Positions 59,104 to 64,000 of a stretch of 64,000 nucleotides of DNA are shown here, in pieces (the first letter of the stretch is position 1; every line of letters begins with the position of its first letter). Source of the stretch: Sphaerisporangium sp040649355 (lineage in GTDB: Bacteria > Actinomycetota > Actinomycetes > Streptosporangiales > Streptosporangiaceae); the NCBI RefSeq assembly GCF_043197795.1, contig NZ_JBICTU010000033.1, forward strand, positions 1 to 64,000. Direction: 5' to 3'. Both the position numbers and the translations under genes were made by a program. The notes under the pieces were generated by a model that did no database searches, had not been told where the DNA came from, and saw nothing but the letters and a program-made list of their open reading frames with translations.

Positions 59104-60573
59104 GTGGACAAGCCCAGTGGGATGTTCGATCGGGACTTCGAGTGGGCGGAGCTGAGTCGCTTCGCTGCTTACTCGGCCCCCAAGGCGACCCTTGGGGTGG
59201 TCTCCGGGCGTCGCCGGCAGGGGAAGACCTTTCTGCTCGACGCGCTCACCACTGCGACCGGCGGCTTCATGTTCACCGGCACCGAGACCACCGAGGCCGA
59301 CGCGCTGCGGCAGTTCGGGGACGCGCTGGCCGCGCACGTCGGCGAGCCCGGTCCGTTCCGCTTCGCCAACTGGGACGAAGCCGTGGCTCGGCTCCTGCGC
59401 ATCGCCGCCACCGGGCCCACCGTCGCGGTCATCGACGAGTTCCCGTTCCTCGCCAAGGCCTCCCCAGCCCTGCCCTCCATCATCCAACGCGCTCTGGATC
59501 CCACCGCCCAGCGCGACAACACTCCCGTCCGCCTGCTTCTATGCGGGTCCGCCCTGTCCTTCATGGGGCGCATCCTGTCCGGCAACGCGCCGCTGCGCGG
59601 CCGCGCCGGACTTGAACTGGTCGTGCCCACCCTCGACTTCCGCCTCGCCGCCCGGTTCTGGGAGATCGCCGACCCGCGCACCGCCGCGCTGACCAACGCC
59701 GTCGTGGGCGGCACCCCCGCCTACCGCCGTGAATTCACCCAGGGTGACACCCCCGCCGACGCCGACGACTTCGACTCCTGGGTCGTCCGTGCCGTCCTCA
59801 ACCCCGGCCGCCCGCTCTTCCGCGAAGGCCGCTACCTGCTCGCCGAAGAACCCGAGCTTCATGACACCGCGCTCTACCACTCCGTGCTGGCGGCGATCGC
59901 CGACGGCAACCACAACCGCGGCGGCATCGCCTCCTACCTCGGCCGCAAGTCGACGGATCTGGCCCACCCGCTCGCCGTCCTCCAGGACGTCGGCATGATC
60001 ACCCACGAGCAGGACGCCTTCCGCCGGAACCGCTCCGCCTACCGGATCGCCGAGCCCCTTCTCGCCTTCTACCACGCCGTCATGCGGCCTGCCTGGGGCG
60101 ATCTGGAACGTCCAGGCCGTGCACCGGACGTCTGGCGTCGGCTGCAACCGACCTTCCGCAGCAAGGTCGTGGGACCTCACTTCGAGCGCATCTGCCGCGA
60201 GTGGACTCGCTGGTACTGCGACTCCGGAACCATAGGCGGCTTCCCGTCGAACGTGGCCAGCGGTACCGTCCCCGACTCGGCCAACCGGACAGCTCACGAG
60301 GTCGATGTCGCGGCCTTCGGCCAGGACGAGACCGGCCGCGAGCGACTCCTCGCCATCGGCGAATGCAAGTGGAACGACATCATGGGCCTCGGACACTTGC
60401 GCCGGCTCGACCAGATCCGCGGCCTGCTCCGCGCCCGCGAAGGCGTCAACGCCGAGCGCACACGGCTGCTCCTGTTCAGCGGCGCCGGCTTCAGTGACGA
60501 CCTCCGCGCCGTGGCCCGGCACGACGCCGCCGTTCAACTTGTCGACATGGGCCGGCTTTACACAGGTGCGTGA
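59104..60573 (+). CDS. ATPase-nuclease fusion (archaeal ATPase / DUF234 type)
   Basis: This 489-aa protein starts at GTG 59104, seven bases after GGAGGGG. The N-terminal P-loop ATPase has Walker A VSGRRRQGKTFLL (~34-46) and Walker B VAVIDEFPFLAKA (~106), with sensor-like LLLCGSALSFMGRIL. A winged-helix stretch follows. The C-terminal ~110 residues carry a PD-(D/E)xK-like DUF234 nuclease motif: HEVDVAAFGQ...LLAIGECKWND. Such proteins are found in archaea and bacteria near mobile DNA; defence or plasmid functions are guessed. It sits between the decarboxylase scrap and the intact decarboxylase. Confidence 0.85.
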   Translation: MDKPSGMFDRDFEWAELSRFAAYSAPKATLGVVSGRRRQGKTFLLDALTTATGGFMFTGTETTEADALRQFGDALAAHVGEPGPFRFANWDEAVARLLRIAATGPTVAVIDEFPFLAKASPALPSIIQRALDPTAQRDNTPVRLLLCGSALSFMGRILSGNAPLRGRAGLELVVPTLDFRLAARFWEIADPRTAALTNAVVGGTPAYRREFTQGDTPADADDFDSWVVRAVLNPGRPLFREGRYLLAEEPELHDTALYHSVLAAIADGNHNRGGIASYLGRKSTDLAHPLAVLQDVGMITHEQDAFRRNRSAYRIAEPLLAFYHAVMRPAWGDLERPGRAPDVWRRLQPTFRSKVVGPHFERICREWTRWYCDSGTIGGFPSNVASGTVPDSANRTAHEVDVAAFGQDETGRERLLAIGECKWNDIMGLGHLRRLDQIRGLLRAREGVNAERTRLLLFSGAGFSDDLRAVARHDAAVQLVDMGRLYTGA

Positions 60574-60822
60574 AGCACAGAGGCGATCAGTGATGCTCTG
60601 ACCCCTCACCCCCTGAAGCACCGGCCTGCGAGTCTCCTGATCCGCGCAGTCTCCTCGGCGGCGCCGCGGAAGCTCCCCGCCTATCCGACGGCCGCATCAG
60701 ATAGGGCGTCCGTTGTCGCTGGGGCGCGTTCGGTGTCGGTTTGGTCACCATACAGCTACAGAGGGTGATGGTGAGGCAAGCTGATAGCAGAGCTGCACAG
60801 TCCCCCGACCATGGAGTGTCGT

Positions 60823-63117
60823 ATGGAGCGAACTGTCCTTGCCGCTGTCACGGAGCGGTCTGATGCCGATACGGCGCTCGCTGAGCAGTTGCGCCGGGTG
60901 TGTGCGTCGATGGATGAGTTCGGGATACAGGTGCGCTGGACGCATCGGGCCGAGGACGCGCTGGCGGTGGTCGGCTCGGACGCGTCGCTGACGGCGGTGC
61001 TGGCGGCGTGGGAGGCGCCGGGTGCCGAGGAGCTCCTGGGGGCGGTGGCCAAGCGGTTCCGCGGCCTGCCGGTCTTCCTGATGACCTCGGAACAGGAGCT
61101 CCCGCTGTGGGTGTACGAGGTGATCCACGGCTACGTCTTCCCGCTGGAGGACACTCCGCGCTTCATCGCCGGGCGGATCGCCCACGCGGCCGATCGCTAC
61201 GCCGAGAAGATCCTTCCGCCGTTCTTCGGCGCGCTCCGGCGTCTGGAGGACCACCATCAGTACTCGTGGCACACCCCGGCACACGCTGGAGGAGTGGCGT
61301 TCCTGAAGTCGCCGGTGGGACGGGCGTTCTTCGACTTCTATGGTGAGCGGCTGCTGCGCACCGACCTGTCGATCTCCGTCACCGAGCTGGGCTCGCCCCT
61401 GGAGCACACGGGCCCGATCGGGGACGCCGAGCGCAACGCCGCCCGTGTTTTCGGCGCCGACCGCACGTTCTTCGTGGTCAACGGTAACTCCACCGCGAAC
61501 CGCGTCGTCGGGCACCACGCGATCGCCCGCGACGACACGGTGCTGGTCGACCGCAACTGCCACAAGTCGATCCAGCACGCGCTCACCATCACCGGTGCCC
61601 GTCCGGTCTACCTGGTGCCCGAACGCAACGGGCTCGGGCTGGCGGGGCCGGTCCCGCCGGCCGCCCTGGAGGCCGGCGCGGTGCGTGAGCGCCTGCGCGG
61701 CCATCCCCTCGCCGCTGGGGAGCCCACCTACGCGGTGATCACCAACTCGACGTACGACGGGCTTTGCTACGACGCGGTACGGGTCGGCGAGTTGCTGAGC
61801 GGCAGCGTCCCCCGGCTGCACTTCGACGAGGCGTGGTTCGCCTACGGCCGGTTCCATCCGCTTTACGCCCGCCGGTACGGCATGGCGGTCGACGAGGGGA
61901 CGCTGCCGGGTCCTGACCGGCCGACCGTGTTCGCCACGCAGTCCACCCACAAGCTCCTGGCGGCGCTTTCACAGTCGGCGATGCTGCACGTCCGCCCAGC
62001 CGAGCGGGCGCCCGTGGACTACGACCGGCTCAACGAGACGTACCTGATGCACGCCTCCACCTCGCCGCTCTACCCGGTGATCGCCTCGCTGGACGTGGCG
62101 GCGGCGATGATGGACGGCCCGTCCGGGCGGTTCCTCACCGGGGAGGCGATCACCGAGGCGGTCCGCTTCCGGCAGGCGATGGTGCGACTGGCCGCCCGCA
62201 TCCGCGACGACGGGCGGCGGCCGGACTGGTTCTTCGGCGTCTGGCAACCCCCCTCGGTCACCGACCCGCGCACCGGCCTGACCGTCCCGTTCGCCGAGGC
62301 GGACCTGGCCCTGCTGTGCGGCGAGCCCGCATGCTGGACGCTGGAGCCCGGCGCCGCCTGGCACGGGTTCGACGGGCTCGCCGAGGGTTACTGCCTGCTG
62401 GACCCGGTCAAGGTGACGATCACCTGCCCTGGCGCGGACGCCGCCGCGGGGACCCTCGATTGGGGCATTCCCGCCCGCATCGTGGCCGCCTACCTGGAGC
62501 GGCGCGGCATCGTGGTCGAGAAGACCGGCGACCACACCTTGCTGGTGCTGTTCTCGATGGGCGTCACCAAGGGCAAATGGGGCACCCTGATCGACGCGCT
62601 CACCGACTTCAAGAACGCCTACGACGACGACCTGCCCCTCGCGGAGGTGCTGCCCGGCTTCGGGCCGTCCGCGACCTCACCTGAGCCGAGCGCCCTGAGG
62701 CCGTCCAGCGGCTCTCCCGCGCCCGGCTCCACCTCGCTGCGGCGGTTCTGCGCGCAGGCCCACGACAGGCTGCGCGACTCCGGTGCCGGCACGCTGCTCG
62801 ACCAGGTCTTCACCAGCCTTCCCGAGCCGGTGATGACCCCGGCCGACTGTTACCAGGCGATGATCCGATCGCGCACCGAACGTGTCCCGCTCGCCGGCCT
62901 GCCCGGCCGTATCGCCGCCACCACGGTCGTGGTCACGCCCCCCGGGATCCCGATGCTGATGCCAGGGGAGGCGACCGGGCCCGCTGACGGACCCCTGATG
63001 AGGTACCTGCGAGCGCTGGAGGACTTCGACCGGGCGTTCCCCGACCTAGCCACCGACATCCACGGAGCCCATCGGGACCCCGCCGGCCGCTACTGGATAG
63101 AAGTCATGTCGGCCTGA
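60823..63117 (+). CDS. Orn/Lys/Arg decarboxylase, PLP-dependent
   Basis: This ~764-aa fold-type I enzyme removes the carboxyl of arginine, ornithine or lysine to give a diamine/agmatine. N-terminal wing domain (~1-120, response-regulator-like), PLP major domain with VNGNSTANRVVGHHA (PLP phosphate), FDEAWFAYGRFHPLY (Asp binds the ring N) and Schiff-base Lys in ATQSTHKLLAALSQ; C-terminal domain ends WIEVMSA. ATG 60823 is preferred over 60811 because GGAG precedes it by seven bases. The length matches biodegradative AdiA/SpeF-type enzymes. The promoter lies in the 250-bp gap 60574-60822, where nothing else is seen. Confidence 0.92.
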   Translation: MERTVLAAVTERSDADTALAEQLRRVCASMDEFGIQVRWTHRAEDALAVVGSDASLTAVLAAWEAPGAEELLGAVAKRFRGLPVFLMTSEQELPLWVYEVIHGYVFPLEDTPRFIAGRIAHAADRYAEKILPPFFGALRRLEDHHQYSWHTPAHAGGVAFLKSPVGRAFFDFYGERLLRTDLSISVTELGSPLEHTGPIGDAERNAARVFGADRTFFVVNGNSTANRVVGHHAIARDDTVLVDRNCHKSIQHALTITGARPVYLVPERNGLGLAGPVPPAALEAGAVRERLRGHPLAAGEPTYAVITNSTYDGLCYDAVRVGELLSGSVPRLHFDEAWFAYGRFHPLYARRYGMAVDEGTLPGPDRPTVFATQSTHKLLAALSQSAMLHVRPAERAPVDYDRLNETYLMHASTSPLYPVIASLDVAAAMMDGPSGRFLTGEAITEAVRFRQAMVRLAARIRDDGRRPDWFFGVWQPPSVTDPRTGLTVPFAEADLALLCGEPACWTLEPGAAWHGFDGLAEGYCLLDPVKVTITCPGADAAAGTLDWGIPARIVAAYLERRGIVVEKTGDHTLLVLFSMGVTKGKWGTLIDALTDFKNAYDDDLPLAEVLPGFGPSATSPEPSALRPSSGSPAPGSTSLRRFCAQAHDRLRDSGAGTLLDQVFTSLPEPVMTPADCYQAMIRSRTERVPLAGLPGRIAATTVVVTPPGIPMLMPGEATGPADGPLMRYLRALEDFDRAFPDLATDIHGAHRDPAGRYWIEVMSA

Positions 63118-63167
63118 TCCACTTGGGATGAATACGAACAGGTGCACTCGTCGAGGTGGGCGGGTGA

Positions 63168-64000
63168 TCAGTGCGCCTGCGTCTTCTGGTCGCGGAGCGC
63201 CTGCTCGACGGCGTCCCGTACGCGGGCGTCCTCACGCAGCTTGCGCCGTGCGCGCCTGCGGCGCGCGAGAACGAGCGCCACGGAGATGACAGCGATCAGG
63301 ACGACGACCAGCAGGAACAGCGTCCACGGTACGGCCCAGCCGTCCGTCGTGGCTCGGACCGGATCAAGCGAGGTGGTGGAGCCCGACGCGTCGGTGAGCA
63401 GGGGCATGAGGGTCGTGGTCGCGGCCAGCCTGACTCCGGGTGCCACGCCGTGGACGGGCACCGTCACCTTCCAGCTCTCGCCCGGGAGCAGCTCAGGCGG
63501 CGAGGCGATCTTGCCCGCTTCGGTCCCCAGCCACCCGAACGGGCCCGAGACCGCCACCGTCTGCTGGGCCGACAGGATGGCGTTGCCGGTGTTGTGGACG
63601 CTGTAGCTGACGGTGGCGTCACCCTTGGCGAACGGGTTGCCTGAGCCGGCGTAGTCGACGTGGAGGTTCTCGATCGCGAGGATCGGCTTGAGCTCGCCGC
63701 TGACCCGCAGCTTGACCCGGATACCGAGGCGCCGGTCCACGTTGACGCTCTCGGTTCCGCCGGGCTGCGTCAGGGAGGTGAGGATGCCGCCCACGTAGTC
63801 GCCGGGTGTGGCGTTGCCCGGAACGGTGACCGTGAAGGGGACCTTGACGGTCTGCCCGGGCGGGATCGTGACGCTGTCGCGGTCGGCGTGGACCCAGGCG
63901 CCGATTCCGACGGACTTCTTGTCCTTGAGGAGGAGGTCGAGCTGGCCCGTGTCGGTGGTGAAGCCGTCGGCGGCGTAGACGGCGAGTTTGAGCGGAGCCT
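63168..64000 (-). CDS. DUF916-like membrane-anchored secreted protein, C-terminal part
   Basis: The gene runs off the right edge, so the N-terminus and signal peptide are not seen. The visible ~277 residues have a beta-rich domain (VKVPFTVTVPGNATPGDYVGGILTS, RLGIRVKLRVSGELKP, SYSVHNTGNAILSAQQTVAVSG), then a membrane helix (PWTLFLLVVVLIAVISVALVLA) and a strongly basic cytoplasmic tail (RRRRARRKLRED). This is like WxL/DUF916 surface proteins that bind peptidoglycan or other surface proteins. Convergent with the decarboxylase, 50 bp apart. A rearranged copy of its 3' end lies at 58756-58966. Confidence 0.8.
   Translation of the reverse strand, partial: APLKLAVYAADGFTTDTGQLDLLLKDKKSVGIGAWVHADRDSVTIPPGQTVKVPFTVTVPGNATPGDYVGGILTSLTQPGGTESVNVDRRLGIRVKLRVSGELKPILAIENLHVDYAGSGNPFAKGDATVSYSVHNTGNAILSAQQTVAVSGPFGWLGTEAGKIASPPELLPGESWKVTVPVHGVAPGVRLAATTTLMPLLTDASGSTTSLDPVRATTDGWAVPWTLFLLVVVLIAVISVALVLARRRRARRKLREDARVRDAVEQALRDQKTQAH

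Overview
The window is high-GC DNA with GTG/TTG starts, 4-bp start/stop overlaps, a DUF397/XRE/anti-sigma-like ATPase trio, an Lsr2-type protein, DUF6879, HipA-like kinase with DUF3037, and many secreted enzymes. All of this points to a filamentous actinobacterium. Streptosporangiaceae-like (Nonomuraea/Streptosporangium type) is my best guess, made from protein style only. I see no rRNA, tRNA, CRISPR array or intact insertion sequence.

Region 1 (0.1-8.6 kb) is housekeeping and metabolic: a secreted alpha/beta hydrolase, a TauE/SafE permease, RecQ, an archaeal-type aspartyl-tRNA synthetase preceded by a well-formed T-box leader (specifier GAC, acceptor-binding UGGC), an aldose 1-epimerase and a hemerythrin protein. 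Region 2 (8.6-16.5 kb) holds an acetate-kinase-like gene broken by a 10-bp tandem duplication. It is followed by a glycerol-catabolic operon on the minus strand: DeoR regulator, APC permease, glycerol kinase, type-2 glycerol-3-phosphate dehydrogenase and FAD/NAD(P) oxidoreductase, the last four joined by 4-bp overlaps. Region 3 (16.6-31.7 kb) is mixed: Zn-alcohol dehydrogenase, HIBADH-type dehydrogenase, HIT protein, GH18 chitinase with a 21-bp palindromic operator, a PPOX/F420-type protein, a large LuxR/ATPase regulator, Pgi, GH65 phosphorylase with its beta-phosphoglucomutase, a glycosyltransferase remnant, DUF6157 and a BMP-type binding protein.

Region 4 (31.8-47.2 kb) is dominated by exported proteins: a 1910-residue ThuA / sugar-dehydrogenase / PKD / CBM protein behind a coupled 39-codon small ORF, a fibronectin-like protein, a beta-helix protein behind two LacI-type operator-like sites, a GHRHDWE-bearing NLP-type protein and an Xaa-Pro peptidase. 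Lsr2 and a CASTOR/POLLUX-like channel lie among them.

Region 5 (47.4-64 kb) is accessory DNA. A three-gene omega-ester peptide (graspetide) cluster encodes precursor, ATP-grasp ligase and PIMT-like methyltransferase. It is flanked by one decayed and one intact copy of a two-gene unit (internal-repeat protein plus DUF6879). Further right are a PUA/EVE-like, zinc-ribbon and HNH nuclease (possibly a modification-dependent restriction enzyme), the XRE/DUF397/ATPase trio, a HipA-like kinase pseudogene with three lesions upstream of intact DUF3037, a possible integrase scrap, and a rearranged partial copy of the decarboxylase/DUF916-like region. An ATPase-nuclease fusion sits between that scrap and the intact decarboxylase. 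The right edge cuts a membrane-anchored DUF916-like protein.
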